Of a stretch of DNA of 64,000 bases, positions 52,227-61,472 are shown in pieces. The number at the start of each line of letters is the position of its first letter. Positions within the stretch are counted from its first letter, which is position 1. The stretch is from contig NZ_NWSQ01000028.1 in the NCBI RefSeq assembly GCF_002531725.1, positions 1 through 64,000 of the forward strand, read 5' to 3'. This DNA comes from Rhizobium sp. L43. GTDB lineage: Bacteria > Pseudomonadota > Alphaproteobacteria > Rhizobiales > Rhizobiaceae. Both the position numbers and the translations under genes were made by a program. The notes under the pieces are model-generated. The model saw nothing but the letters and a program-made list of their open reading frames with translations, had not been told where the DNA came from and did not search any database.

Positions 52227-53285
52227 TCAACCTTGTTTCGTGGCCTCGGACCCGGCCAGGCTGTTGCGGCTGACCAGCGACGGTATCTGGAGAATATGCT
52301 CGGCCGCACTGCGGCCTTCAATTCTGGAAATCAAGGCCCGGGTTGCGACCTGACCGAGTTCCCTGCCCGACTGATCGATGCTGGCGAGATTGACGAGGCC
52401 GAGGGCTGCGGTCGACGAATTGTCATATCCGATGACGGCGAGATCTTCGGGCACGCGCACGCCCATCTCCACCGCCAGGCTCAGAAGGGTGATCGCGTCG
52501 AGATCGCTCCAGCAGAACACGGCACGCGGCCGGTCCTTCCTCGACAGGAACTTTCGCATCGCCTCTTCTCGCTTCGGCGAGGCGATCGGAATTTTGCCGA
52601 TCGGGGCGGAGGAGCCGAGCCCGCCGCGCTGCATCGCCCGGCGAAAGCCGATCTCTCGCTGGCGGACAACGGAAACCGCATGCCCCTCGCGCTCGCCGAG
52701 GCTGAGCATTTCGATGTCGCGGTAGCCGCGGGCCAGAAGCGCCTCCACCGCGATCTCGGCCCCGCGCTGATCGTCGGCGTTGACGGTATCGAAGGCCGTG
52801 GCGCCGGCAGCGTGGTAACCGACCGCGACGATCGGGATCTCCACCGCGAACTTTGCCAGGATCTCCGAGGGCAAGCGCGGCGCAACCAGGATAAGGCCGT
52901 CCATCTTGTAGTCGATCATCGACTCGATCAGCGAGGTCTCAAGCTGCACCTGCGCATCGCTGACGCCGATCATCGCCTGATAGTGCGACGGCGCCAGCAC
53001 GCCGTTCACGCCGGCAATCACCTCCGGAAGGAAAGGATTGCGGATATCGATCAGAAGCACGCCGATGGTGAAACTCTGGCCGCGCAGCCCCCGCGCCGCC
53101 CGCGAAGGGCGATATCCGAGCACATCGATAGCGTCGGTGACTTTTGCACGCAGCGCTTCACTGACGCCGTAGGCGTTTCGCATCACCTTGGAAACCGCCG
53201 CGACCGATACACCTGCGTGGGTTGCCACGGTCCGGATCGTCACCCGGTCGTTTCGTTGCGGCTTTTGTTTGTCTTCGACTGACAT
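52227..53285 (-). CDS. LacI family transcriptional regulator (rhamnoside locus)
   Basis: A 352-residue regulator with the helix-turn-helix VTIRTVATHAGVSVAAVSKV, hinge LGYRPSRAARGLRG and a sugar-binding-like effector domain (IGVLLIDIRNPFLPEVIAGV ... LAVIGYDNSSTAALGL). The ATG at 53285 is preferred over a TTG 33 bp upstream. It is divergent from the GH78-ABC operon, whose promoter region carries a long inverted repeat with AACGTT cores (53380-53409). It probably represses that operon until a rhamnoside or rhamnose-derived inducer binds. Confidence 0.92.
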   Translation of the reverse strand: MSVEDKQKPQRNDRVTIRTVATHAGVSVAAVSKVMRNAYGVSEALRAKVTDAIDVLGYRPSRAARGLRGQSFTIGVLLIDIRNPFLPEVIAGVNGVLAPSHYQAMIGVSDAQVQLETSLIESMIDYKMDGLILVAPRLPSEILAKFAVEIPIVAVGYHAAGATAFDTVNADDQRGAEIAVEALLARGYRDIEMLSLGEREGHAVSVVRQREIGFRRAMQRGGLGSSAPIGKIPIASPKREEAMRKFLSRKDRPRAVFCWSDLDAITLLSLAVEMGVRVPEDLAVIGYDNSSTAALGLVNLASIDQSGRELGQVATRALISRIEGRSAAEHILQIPSLVSRNSLAGSEATKQG

Positions 53286-53379
53286 GAAATCTCTGGCTTG
53301 CGGGCTGCGGGTCGTCAATCGCCCGCAAAACCACCATGGCAGACTGGCAACGAAATTTCTATTGCGCTTCCGAAGAAAA

Positions 53380-53409
53380 TGTAGAACGTTATATGGAGAA
53401 CGTTCTACA
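53380..53409. promoter_or_regulatory. Inverted-repeat operator before the GH78 gene
   Basis: TGTAGAACGTT (53380-53390) and its exact reverse complement AACGTTCTACA (53399-53409) flank an 8-bp spacer. The right side also contains the 10-bp palindrome AGAACGTTCT. It ends 18 bp before the rhamnosidase ATG and overlaps its ribosome-site region, a good place for repression by the adjacent LacI protein. Confidence 0.75.
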
Positions 53410-53427
53410 AATCATTGGGAGGTTTTG

Positions 53428-55746
53428 ATGAACTTTCAGCCGGCAGCCATCAGCGGTAATCTCGTTTCACGCGCCTGGTCGGGGGACATGATCGCGCCGC
53501 TGTCGGATGGCGGCCAGGGAACGCCGGCAAGCTTCATCTCCAAGAGCTTCGAACATGACGGCACCGGACTTCCGGTCCAACTGTTCATCTCCGCGCTCGG
53601 ACTTTACCGCTGCTTCATCAACGGCGCCCGGGTCGGCGACGACCTGTTGACGCCGGGCTGGACGAATTACGACGATCGCATCGCCTATCAGCGATACGAT
53701 GTCTCGAAGCTGCTCAAGCCGGGCCGGAACCGCATCGAGATCTGGCTTGCCGACGGATGGTACCGGTCGCCCTTGATGTGGGGCGCCAAGGCGATCCCGA
53801 ACTGCTGGGGCGACAGGATCGGCGCCATCGCCGAGATGATCGGGCCAGGCGGCACCCTTCTTTCCACCGACACCACGTGGCGGAGCGGTCTTCTGCCGAT
53901 CCTGAAGTCGGGGATCTATTTCGGCGAGATCTACGATGCTCGCGCGGAAAATCTCTTGGAGAGCCACGGAACGGAGAGATTGCCGTTCGACAAGGCGCTG
54001 CTCGTCGCCCATGAAACTGCGGCGGTGCGGGAACTGCAGCCGCTCGCCCCGGTGGAAAGCTGGACCGACGACGGCAGGACCGTCTACGACTTCGGCCAGA
54101 ATGCCGGTGGTTATGTCAGATATACCGTCCGCGGGGCTGCCGGCGCTGAGGTGCGGGTGGAGCATTCGGAAGTGCTCGGCCCCGACCGTCATTTCGACAA
54201 TCGCAATTATCGCACGGCCGTGGCGCAGACCGTCTATACGCTGCGCGGCAACGGAGACGAGACCTACTCCCCGCATTTCACCTTCCAAGGTTTCCGTTAT
54301 GCCCGGGTGACCATCACTGGCGATGCTGAGATTCTCGCCATTGCATCCATCCCGATCTCGTCGGTACCGGAGCCCGCCGGCGGCTTCACCTCGGGCAACA
54401 GGCTCGTCAATCGCCTCGTTGAGAATACCATCTGGTCGCAGCGCGCCAATTTCGTCGAAGTGCCCACAGATTGCCCGCAGCGCGACGAACGCCTGGGCTG
54501 GACGGGCGATGCCCAGGTGTTTGCGGCAACCGCCTGCTGGCTGAGCGACAGCCAGTCTTTCCTGCGGAAGTATCTGCGCGATGTGATGGCCGACCAGCGC
54601 GAGGATGGCGCCGTCTCGCATTTTTCGCCGGATCCGACACGTCTGCATCCTACCGATTTCCCTGGCTATGCCGGCTCGACTGGCTGGGGCGACGCGATCG
54701 TCGTCATCCCCTGGGTTCTCTACACCCATTACGGCGATCGGGCGGTTTTATCGGAGTGCCTGGATTCCATGGTTCGCTGGGTCGATTTCGTCTGGTCGAT
54801 CTCGGATGGCCCGCTCGTGCGCCCGCCGTCCCGCTGGGGCGATCGCGGCTTTACCTTCGGAGACTGGCTGCAGCCGGTCGGCGACAATAGAAAGCCTCGT
54901 CCGACCATCGCCGACGACTGCGCGGCCACACTCTATCACTTCATCTCGACCGACCTTCTGGCGAAGATCGCAGCTGTTCTCGGCGAGCCCAAGCTTGAGG
55001 ATGAGATGAAGCGGCGCGCCGGCGAGATTCGCCGCGCCTTCGCCAATGAGTTCATCACGCCGGCGGGACGGCTGGCGCATAACGACCAGACGTCCTATGC
55101 GCTGGCCTTCCTGCACGAGCTGATACCGGCCGAACACAGGCAAGCCGCTGAGCAGCATTTCCGCCAGGTGATCATCGATGCCGACTACAGGATCGGCACC
55201 GGTTTCATCGGCACGCCTGCCCTGCTGCCGGCGCTGACGAAGCTCGGCATGGACGATCTGGCCGAAAAGGTCTTCCTGCAGGAGGATGTGCCGGGCTGGC
55301 TCTATCAGGTCTCGAACGGAGCGACGACGATCTGGGAGCGCTGGGATTCCATGGCGCCCGACGGCACCATCTACGAACCCGACATGAACAGCTACAACCA
55401 CTATGCCTATGGCGCCGTCTGCCAATGGCTGTTCGAAAGCGTCGCCGGAATTTCGCCGAGCCCGAGCGCACCCGGCTTTGCCGAGGTGACCGTCGATCCC
55501 GCGCCGATTCCGTCCCTTTCGCCGGTTGCGGCCCATCATGACGTGAGCCAGGGCCGCATCGAGGCCGGCTGGCATTGCACCGGCAACCAAGTCACCTATG
55601 TCCTGACCCTTCCGGAAGGCTGCATCGGCCGCTTCCGGCCCGGGCGGCGGCACCGGAACCCGTCGCTCAACGGCGAACCTGTCGTCGGGGAAGCCGTTCT
55701 TCCCCCGGGCACGCACCGGCTGGTCTTTTCGCTACCCGATTCCTGA
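53428..55746 (+). CDS. Alpha-L-rhamnosidase, glycoside hydrolase family 78
   Basis: A 772-residue enzyme. The N-terminal beta-sandwich domains include FISALGLYRCFINGARVGDD and YDFGQNAGGYV. The (alpha/alpha)6 catalytic domain carries the family signature PTDCPQRDERLGWTGDAQV (residues ~346-364) and GATTIWERWDS with a conserved Glu. A C-terminal sandwich ends the protein. There is no signal peptide, so it acts in the cytoplasm on imported rhamnosides such as flavonoid glycosides or pectin fragments. GGGAGG precedes the ATG. It leads an operon with a CUT1-type ABC importer. Confidence 0.94.
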   Translation: MNFQPAAISGNLVSRAWSGDMIAPLSDGGQGTPASFISKSFEHDGTGLPVQLFISALGLYRCFINGARVGDDLLTPGWTNYDDRIAYQRYDVSKLLKPGRNRIEIWLADGWYRSPLMWGAKAIPNCWGDRIGAIAEMIGPGGTLLSTDTTWRSGLLPILKSGIYFGEIYDARAENLLESHGTERLPFDKALLVAHETAAVRELQPLAPVESWTDDGRTVYDFGQNAGGYVRYTVRGAAGAEVRVEHSEVLGPDRHFDNRNYRTAVAQTVYTLRGNGDETYSPHFTFQGFRYARVTITGDAEILAIASIPISSVPEPAGGFTSGNRLVNRLVENTIWSQRANFVEVPTDCPQRDERLGWTGDAQVFAATACWLSDSQSFLRKYLRDVMADQREDGAVSHFSPDPTRLHPTDFPGYAGSTGWGDAIVVIPWVLYTHYGDRAVLSECLDSMVRWVDFVWSISDGPLVRPPSRWGDRGFTFGDWLQPVGDNRKPRPTIADDCAATLYHFISTDLLAKIAAVLGEPKLEDEMKRRAGEIRRAFANEFITPAGRLAHNDQTSYALAFLHELIPAEHRQAAEQHFRQVIIDADYRIGTGFIGTPALLPALTKLGMDDLAEKVFLQEDVPGWLYQVSNGATTIWERWDSMAPDGTIYEPDMNSYNHYAYGAVCQWLFESVAGISPSPSAPGFAEVTVDPAPIPSLSPVAAHHDVSQGRIEAGWHCTGNQVTYVLTLPEGCIGRFRPGRRHRNPSLNGEPVVGEAVLPPGTHRLVFSLPDS

Positions 55747-55783
55747 GGAGCATACACGTCACATCGTTCAGAGGAGGAACGTC

Positions 55784-57067
55784 ATGACATATCGGATAAA
55801 GCGCATTCTTGCCGGCGCATCCGCGCTTCTGGCCGTGGTCGCGGCCAGCCCGTCGCATGCAGAAACCACGCTGTCTTTCCTGATCGACAACAACCCCGAC
55901 ACGGTCGCGGCGGCCGAAGCCCTGGTTACTGCCTACCAGGCCAAGGCGCCTGACGTGACGATCGAAATCGAGCCGCGGGCAGGAGGCGGCGAGGGTGACA
56001 ACATCATCAAGACGCGCCTGGCAACGGGCGAAATGTCCGATGTGTTCCTCTATAATTCCGGTTCGCTGCTGCAGGCGCTGAAGCCGGGGCAGACACTTGT
56101 CGATCTGAGCGGCCTCGCGGCGCAGGCGAAGGTGGACGAGGGCTTCAAGTCGGTGGTCAGCGCCGGTGGCAAACTCTACGGCGTTCCCTTCGGCACGGCG
56201 ATGGCGGGCGGCATCCTCTACAACAGGAAAATCTACCAGGATCTCGGCCTCACCGTTCCGAAGACATGGGCTGATTTCATGGCCAACAACGCGAAGGTCA
56301 AGGCTTCGGGCAAGGTCGCCGTGGCGCAGACCTATCGCGATACCTGGACTTCGCAGCTGTTCGTTCTGGCCGATTATTACAATCTGCATGCCGCCGTGCC
56401 GAACTTCGCCGCCACCTATACCGCCAACAAGGCAAAATACGCAGAGACGCCGGCGGCCATGAAAGGCTTCGAACGGCTGAAGGACGTTCACGACGCCGGC
56501 CTGATGAACGAGGATTTCGGCGCGGCAAGCTACGACGATGGCCTGAGAATGGTGGCGACCGGCGAGGCAGCGCACTATCCGATGCTGAGCTTCGCCATCG
56601 GCGCGCTCAAACAGAATTATCCCGAGAACCTTACAGATGTCGGTTTCTTCGCGCAGCCGAGCGACGATGCGGCGACGAACGGCCTGACGGTGTGGATGCC
56701 GCCCGCCCTTTATATTCCCCTGACCAGCCAGCACGCAGAGGAAGCGAAGAAATTCGTGGATTTCGCCGGAAGCGTCGAAGGCTGCAAGATCATGGTGGAA
56801 ACCAACACCGTGCAGGGGCCACCGCTGATCGACGGCTGCGATCTGCCCGCCGACGTACCGCCTGCCGTAAAGGACATGCTCCCCTACTTCGAAACCAAGG
56901 GCATGACGACCTCGGCGCTCGAATTCGTTTCGCCGGTCAAGGGGCCGGCGCTCGAGCAGATCACCGTCGAGGTCGGCTCCGGTATTCGCCAGCCGGCCGA
57001 GGCGGCGAAACTCTATGATGACGACGTGCGCAAACAGGCCAAGCAGCTCGGCCTGCCGAATTGGTAG
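55784..57067 (+). CDS. Sugar ABC transporter substrate-binding protein (family 1)
   Basis: A 427-residue periplasmic protein with a clear signal peptide (cleavage after SPSHA). The mature part has the family 1 pattern: VTIEIEPRAGGGEGDNIIKT near the N-terminus, GKLYGVPFGTAMAGGILYN, and a late SGIRQPAEAAKLYDDDVRKQ. It should bind a rhamnose-containing sugar for the permeases that follow. GGAGGAAC lies before the ATG. A strong hairpin (57080-57103) follows the stop, as often seen when the binding protein is made in excess. Confidence 0.93.
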   Translation: MTYRIKRILAGASALLAVVAASPSHAETTLSFLIDNNPDTVAAAEALVTAYQAKAPDVTIEIEPRAGGGEGDNIIKTRLATGEMSDVFLYNSGSLLQALKPGQTLVDLSGLAAQAKVDEGFKSVVSAGGKLYGVPFGTAMAGGILYNRKIYQDLGLTVPKTWADFMANNAKVKASGKVAVAQTYRDTWTSQLFVLADYYNLHAAVPNFAATYTANKAKYAETPAAMKGFERLKDVHDAGLMNEDFGAASYDDGLRMVATGEAAHYPMLSFAIGALKQNYPENLTDVGFFAQPSDDAATNGLTVWMPPALYIPLTSQHAEEAKKFVDFAGSVEGCKIMVETNTVQGPPLIDGCDLPADVPPAVKDMLPYFETKGMTTSALEFVSPVKGPALEQITVEVGSGIRQPAEAAKLYDDDVRKQAKQLGLPNW

Positions 57068-57079
57068 CGGTCTTTCGGG

Positions 57080-57103
57080 GCCTCGCTCCTGAAGGAGCGA
57101 GGC
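57080..57103 (+). other. Intercistronic hairpin after the sugar-binding-protein gene
   Basis: GCCTCGCTCC and GGAGCGAGGC pair perfectly around a TGAA tetraloop, 12 bp after the stop codon and 23 bp before the permease ATG. No T-run follows. It is probably an mRNA-stabilising or attenuating element. Confidence 0.7.
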
Positions 57104-57126
57104 TCCACCCGACCGAAGAGGTAGTC

Positions 57127-58005
57127 ATGACCGAGACACGCCCCCGCTCGCGCAAATCGCCCTATCCGCTGTGGTTTTTCATTCCCGCCGCCGTCATCTA
57201 CGGCGTGCTGTTTCTTTTTCCGACGGTATCGTCTCTCTGGTACAGCCTCACCCGCTGGGATCTTACGACGGCCGAATTCATCGGGCTCGAAAACTTTCAG
57301 CAGTTCTTTTCCGAACCGTTCCTGGTCAAGGGGCTGGTCAACACGCTGATCTATGCGGTGACGACCTCGGGCCTGAAGACCGTCTGCGGGCTGCTGCTGG
57401 CGGTGCTGCTGACCAGCAATATCTTCGCCCGCGGCTTCCTGCGCACGCTGGTCTTCTTTCCGGTCCTGGTCTCGACCATCGGCATCGGCATCACCTTCAC
57501 GGTGATGATGCATCCGACCAAGGGCATCATCAATGTGACGCTCGAGGCGCTCGGCATTCCGGGACCTGGATGGCTGACCAATCCGGCGCTTGCGCTTTTC
57601 TCCGTAGCCCTGGTCGATGTCTGGAAAGGTGTCGGCCTCGCCACGCTGATCTTCATCGCCGGGCTCGCTGCGATCAGCCCCGATTATTACGAGGCGGCGA
57701 GAATTGACGGAGCGACGCGCCTCCAGCAATTTTCCCGGATCACCTTGCCGCTCGTGCGTCCCGCCACCGTCATCGTGGTGACATTGTCGCTGATCGGCGG
57801 GCTTCGTTCCTTCGACCTGATATGGGCCATGACCCGCGGCGGGCCGGGATTTTCCTCCGACGTGATCGCCTCGGTGATCTACAAGCAGTATCAGGCAGGT
57901 TTCTATGGTCTGTCGACCGCCGGCAACGTCATTCTGTTTGCGCTGATCGCCGTGATCATCCTGCCCTTCACCCTGTGGTTCAACCGGCGCGAGGCCCAGG
58001 AATGA
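57127..58005 (+). CDS. Sugar ABC transporter permease (MalF/UgpA type)
   Basis: A 292-residue permease with six helices: PLWFFIPAAVIYGVLFLFP first, the CUT1 core FLRTLVFFPVLVSTIGIGIT, and the EAA loop YYEAARIDGATRLQQFSRIT. AGAGG lies 6 bp before the ATG at 57127; longer frames run back through the hairpin. With the next gene it forms the membrane channel for the rhamnoside importer. It overlaps that gene by 4 bp (ATGA). Confidence 0.94.
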   Translation: MTETRPRSRKSPYPLWFFIPAAVIYGVLFLFPTVSSLWYSLTRWDLTTAEFIGLENFQQFFSEPFLVKGLVNTLIYAVTTSGLKTVCGLLLAVLLTSNIFARGFLRTLVFFPVLVSTIGIGITFTVMMHPTKGIINVTLEALGIPGPGWLTNPALALFSVALVDVWKGVGLATLIFIAGLAAISPDYYEAARIDGATRLQQFSRITLPLVRPATVIVVTLSLIGGLRSFDLIWAMTRGGPGFSSDVIASVIYKQYQAGFYGLSTAGNVILFALIAVIILPFTLWFNRREAQE

Positions 58006-58829
58006 GAAGCATTCGCCCTTATGTCACTGGCGCGATAGCCCTTGCCGTGGCGGCCGTGATCTTTGTGATGCCTTTCGTTTTCGTCGCTCTCCAGGCGGTC
58101 AAATCGAAATCCGAAGCGTCCCGGCTCGATTTCGAATTGCCCGGACAATGGCTGTTCTGGGATAATCTGGTCGCCGTCTTCAAGGCCCGCGACTACCAGC
58201 TCGTGCTCGCCTATTTCAATTCGACGCTGATTACCGTCGTCTCGGTCACGATCCTCATCCTGCTGTCGGCAATGGTCGGATATGTCATGCAGCGCCGCAG
58301 GACCGCCTGGAACAGGGTGGCCTTCATTGCCCTCTTCACAGGTCTGATAATGCCGCCGGCGGTCGTGCCGACCATCGGCCTGCTGCAGGAGATCGGCCTC
58401 TTCAAGACCATGACCGGGATGATCCTGATCCAGGTCGCCTATAATCTCTCCTTTTCGGTCTTGCTCTACCGATCGTTCATCTCGACCATACCGCGCGATC
58501 TCGATGAGGCGGCGCTGATCGACGGCGCCAAGCCCCGGCAGATCTTCTTCCGGGTGGTCCTGCCGCTTCTGAAACCGGTGACCGTGACCAATATCGTCGT
58601 GCAGTCGATCGCGATCTTCAACGATTTCACCAATCCGCTCTATTACCTTCCCGGCAAGGAAAACGTGACGGTGCAGCTGACGCTCTATAATTTCCAGAGC
58701 ATGTATACGAGCCAATACAATCTGCTCTTCATGAACATCCTCCTCGTCACCATCCCGCCGCTGATCGTCTTCATCTTCTTCAACCGCCAGATCGTCGCGG
58801 GCATGACGTCAGGCGGAGTCAAAGGGTAG
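58002..58829 (+). CDS. Sugar ABC transporter permease (MalG/UgpE type)
   Basis: A 275-residue permease. The first helix is VTGAIALAVAAVIFVMPFVF, followed by LQAVKSKSE typical of MalG partners, and the EAA loop DLDEAALIDGAKPRQIFFRV. The family usually has six helices, which fits the hydrophobic blocks seen. Translation is probably coupled to the preceding permease through the ATGA overlap. The ATPase gene begins 5 bp after its stop. Confidence 0.94.
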   Translation: MRSIRPYVTGAIALAVAAVIFVMPFVFVALQAVKSKSEASRLDFELPGQWLFWDNLVAVFKARDYQLVLAYFNSTLITVVSVTILILLSAMVGYVMQRRRTAWNRVAFIALFTGLIMPPAVVPTIGLLQEIGLFKTMTGMILIQVAYNLSFSVLLYRSFISTIPRDLDEAALIDGAKPRQIFFRVVLPLLKPVTVTNIVVQSIAIFNDFTNPLYYLPGKENVTVQLTLYNFQSMYTSQYNLLFMNILLVTIPPLIVFIFFNRQIVAGMTSGGVKG

Positions 58830-58834
58830 CAGGA

Positions 58835-59809
58835 ATGGCTGAACTCACTCTCAAACAGGTTCGCAAGAGCTTTGGCGCTCTCGAGGTCATCAAGGGGGTC
58901 GATCTGGAGATTGCCTCCGGCGAGTTCGTCGTTTTTGTCGGCCCGTCGGGCTGCGGGAAGTCGACGCTGCTGCGCATCATCGCCGGCCTGGAGGAGACGA
59001 CCTCCGGCACGCTGACCATCGGCGGCAAGGACGTGACCTATGCCGAACCCTCCGAGCGCGGCATTGCCATGGTGTTCCAGAGCTATGCGCTCTACCCGCA
59101 CATGACCGTCGCCGAGAATATCGGCTTCGGACTTTCGCTTGCCCGCCGCCCGAAGGCGGAAATCGCCGCCAAGGTTGCAGCAACGGCAGAAACGCTGCAG
59201 CTCACTCACCTGCTGCAGAGAAAACCGAAAGCGCTCTCCGGCGGCCAGAGGCAGCGCGTCGCCATCGGCCGCGCGATCATCCGCGATCCCAGGGTCTTCC
59301 TGTTCGACGAACCGCTCTCCAATCTCGACGCGTCGCTCAGAGCCCAGATGCGCCTTGAGATATCCGATCTGCACGCGCGGCTGAAATCGACGATGATCTA
59401 TGTCACCCACGATCAGGTCGAAGCCATGACGATGGCAGACAAGATCGTCGTCCTCAACGGCGGAGCGGTCGAACAGATCGGCAGCCCGATGGATCTCTAC
59501 CGCAATCCCGCGACACCCTTCGTCGCCGGCTTCATCGGCAGCCCGAAGATGAACCTCTATAGCGGCGAGATAGCGCAGCGATTGAACTGCACGACCTACG
59601 GCATCCGCCCTGAACATATCCGGCTTTCCGATACCGGGCGGTGGCAGGGCAGGATCCGGCATGTCGAGCGGCTCGGCGCCGATGCGATCCTTTATCTCGA
59701 CGTTCCCAACCTCGGCGAGATGGTCGTGCGCGCCGAAGGCGAGACGCCGTTCGCGCCCGATATGACGGTCTGGGCAAATCCGGTCGAGGGAGCGGAGCAT
59801 CGGTTCTGA
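58835..59809 (+). CDS. Sugar ABC transporter ATP-binding protein (MsmK/UgpC type)
   Basis: A 324-residue ATPase. Walker A is GPSGCGKST, the Q-loop VFQSYALYPHMTV, the signature LSGGQRQRVAIGRAI and Walker B VFLFDEPLSNLD; the switch His is in VTHDQVEAMT. The C-terminal TOBE-like domain (YGIRPEHIRLSDTGRWQGRI) is a little shorter than in most MsmK proteins (~360). It energises the rhamnoside importer and is the last gene of the operon. Confidence 0.94.
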   Translation: MAELTLKQVRKSFGALEVIKGVDLEIASGEFVVFVGPSGCGKSTLLRIIAGLEETTSGTLTIGGKDVTYAEPSERGIAMVFQSYALYPHMTVAENIGFGLSLARRPKAEIAAKVAATAETLQLTHLLQRKPKALSGGQRQRVAIGRAIIRDPRVFLFDEPLSNLDASLRAQMRLEISDLHARLKSTMIYVTHDQVEAMTMADKIVVLNGGAVEQIGSPMDLYRNPATPFVAGFIGSPKMNLYSGEIAQRLNCTTYGIRPEHIRLSDTGRWQGRIRHVERLGADAILYLDVPNLGEMVVRAEGETPFAPDMTVWANPVEGAEHRF

Positions 59810-59863
59810 ACGGGTAAAAGCCCCACCTCGAAGAGCAACCCTACCGACCGAATATCTCGTCCC

Positions 59864-60214
59864 TCACGGTTGTTTGTTTGAGAGAGCCACCAGGTCCTCT
59901 TTGAGCCGGACCGGCAGATTCATCCGTTCGTGAAGAATGCTCATGACACCGAGATCACCGTTCTCAAGCTCCCGAAAGAACACATAGTGATGCTCATACC
60001 GAGCGAAATAGGCCGAGCGCTTGATGTCTGCCGGAACCGCAAGACGTTGCGGAAGCTGTCGCCAGATCAGCCGATCCTCGCATAGACGCTGCAGATAGGC
60101 GTGCAGCCCGAGAATATAGGCGTCCGCCTGCTTCTCTCCCCACGCTTCAAAAGTATCGCGCCAAATCCTGTCCTGCGCGGCGTCGGCGCGCGGATAAAAT
60201 CGATAAGCCGTCAT
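59864..60214 (-). CDS. ParE/RelE-like toxin
   Basis: A 116-residue basic protein. YRFYPRADAAQDRIWRDTFE at the start, LPQRLAVPADIKRSAYFARY and HHYVFFRELENGDLGVMSIL match the ParE/RelE fold, in which ParE proteins poison gyrase and RelE proteins cleave mRNA on the ribosome. Which target applies is not clear from sequence. It starts 3 bp after the antitoxin stop, in the usual antitoxin-first order. The frame is intact. Confidence 0.85.
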   Translation of the reverse strand: MTAYRFYPRADAAQDRIWRDTFEAWGEKQADAYILGLHAYLQRLCEDRLIWRQLPQRLAVPADIKRSAYFARYEHHYVFFRELENGDLGVMSILHERMNLPVRLKEDLVALSNKQP

Positions 60215-60217
60215 GGC

Positions 60218-60469
60218 CTAGCGGCGCTTGTTGCGGCGGATCACGTCTTCAGCCGAAACCGCGACAAATTCGCTGTCTTCGGCCCGCATCGCAGGCGCGA
60301 GCTCCTTTTGCAGCATATCCCAGGCCTCATCACGGGTCTGCAAGTCGCGGCGAATGAGAGCACGAATATATTCGCTGGCATTTTCATAGAGGCCGTCATC
60401 GCCGACCTGCTGCTGGATATGGTCCTGCAACTGCCCGCTGACCTTCACATGAATGCTGCCCGATGCCAT
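60218..60469 (-). CDS. ParD-like ribbon-helix-helix antitoxin
   Basis: An 83-residue protein: SIHVKVSGQLQDHIQQQV is the DNA-binding strand and first helix, GLYENASEYIRALIRRDL the second helix typical of ParD (ASEYIR), and the C-terminus is charged. It should neutralise the neighbouring toxin and repress the pair. AAGGATAGG precedes the ATG at 60469; an upstream in-frame ATG would add 18 residues that overlap the probable operator (60514-60526). Confidence 0.88.
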   Translation of the reverse strand: MASGSIHVKVSGQLQDHIQQQVGDDGLYENASEYIRALIRRDLQTRDEAWDMLQKELAPAMRAEDSEFVAVSAEDVIRRNKRR

Positions 60470-60828
60470 CGGCCTATCCTTTCCGTTTCGTCTTATCTTG
60501 GACAGCGTAGCATATATTGTCAATATTCATCACGTTCCAGCCTTTCGGACTGGAGCCATGATCGCGGCAATCGGGAACCGAGGGTCGACGTTTCTGTTGA
60601 CAGCGGCTTTGCGAGTTCGCCGTCAAGTTGGGCATGAACGATGAGCCGCATGCCGCAATGCGCCTCATCCGCGGCCGGGTCGATCAACCAAAGGCATGAC
60701 GGAACACCGTCAGTTGCAAAGCCGTGACACGCGCCGACAACCCTCAAAAGCGCAGGCGGGCAACTTGCCTTTGTACCATTTAATCTTTAAGGACGCCCCA
60801 AATTCCAAGCCGTGGAGACTGAACGCGC
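60470..60828. other. Intergenic region between the ParDE pair and the SIS-domain gene
   Basis: About 360 bp with no credible gene. It must carry two divergent promoters. I see the small palindrome ATATTGTCAATAT (60514-60526) near the antitoxin start and a short TCCAG/CTGGA stem near 60536-60556, but no other clear element. Confidence 0.5.
60514..60526. promoter_or_regulatory. Candidate operator of the ParDE-like pair
   Basis: ATATTG-T-CAATAT is a perfect 6-bp inverted repeat around one base, 45 bp upstream of the antitoxin start in an AT-rich patch. Ribbon-helix-helix antitoxins usually bind such short palindromes in their own promoter. Confidence 0.5.
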
Positions 60829-61455
60829 ATGTCACAGAACGAGAGCAGGTCTTCGGGGCTTCAGGTCACAGCCAGCGATCTGGATGGCTACTTCACATTT
60901 CTTCGCCATGTTCTTTTGAATGCAACCGCTACGAGACCAGGCGGAGAGAGCCTGGATTATGCCGCAGCGGTGACCGAGTCGATGCAATTGGCCCGTGCCA
61001 CGCATGATGCCAACCGGAAGATCATGTTCATTGGCAACGGGGGCAGCGCGGCAATTGCCAGCCACATGGCGACAGACTACTCGAAAAACGGTGGGCTGCG
61101 CGCGATGGCGATGAACGACGGCGCGACGCTGACATGCCTCTCCAACGACCTCGGCTATGAGAACGTATTTGCGACGCAGATCGACATGCACGCAAACGAA
61201 GGGGATCTGCTGGTGGCGATCAGCAGCTCGGGAAGATCTGAAAGCATTACCAAGGCCGTCCGGACGGCGCGGGAAAGAGGCTGCGCCATCATCACGCTGA
61301 GTGGATTCGCGCCGGGCAATCCGTTGCGCGATCTGGGTGACCTGAACTTCTATGTTGCTTCCGATCAATACGGCTATGTCGAGATCGCACATCTGACGAT
61401 ATGTCATGCCGTATTGGATTTTTCCTGCGGACTTGTCCCGCCGACCCTCTCCTAA
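60829..61455 (+). CDS. SIS-domain sugar-phosphate isomerase (GmhA-like)
   Basis: A 208-residue single SIS-domain protein. The phosphosugar site reads FIGNGGSAAIASHMATDYSK and the second loop VAISSSGRSESITKAVRTAR, both as in sedoheptulose-7-phosphate isomerases (GmhA). ITLSGFAPGNPLRDLGDLNF and the helical N-terminus also fit. GmhA makes heptose precursors for surface glycans. It is 17 bp before a glycosyltransferase gene, so a role in a special glycan or glycolipid is likely. The ribosome site before the ATG is weak (GGAGACTGAACGCGC). Confidence 0.85.
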   Translation: MSQNESRSSGLQVTASDLDGYFTFLRHVLLNATATRPGGESLDYAAAVTESMQLARATHDANRKIMFIGNGGSAAIASHMATDYSKNGGLRAMAMNDGATLTCLSNDLGYENVFATQIDMHANEGDLLVAISSSGRSESITKAVRTARERGCAIITLSGFAPGNPLRDLGDLNFYVASDQYGYVEIAHLTICHAVLDFSCGLVPPTLS

Positions 61456-61472
61456 CGAGCCATTTCACGCGC

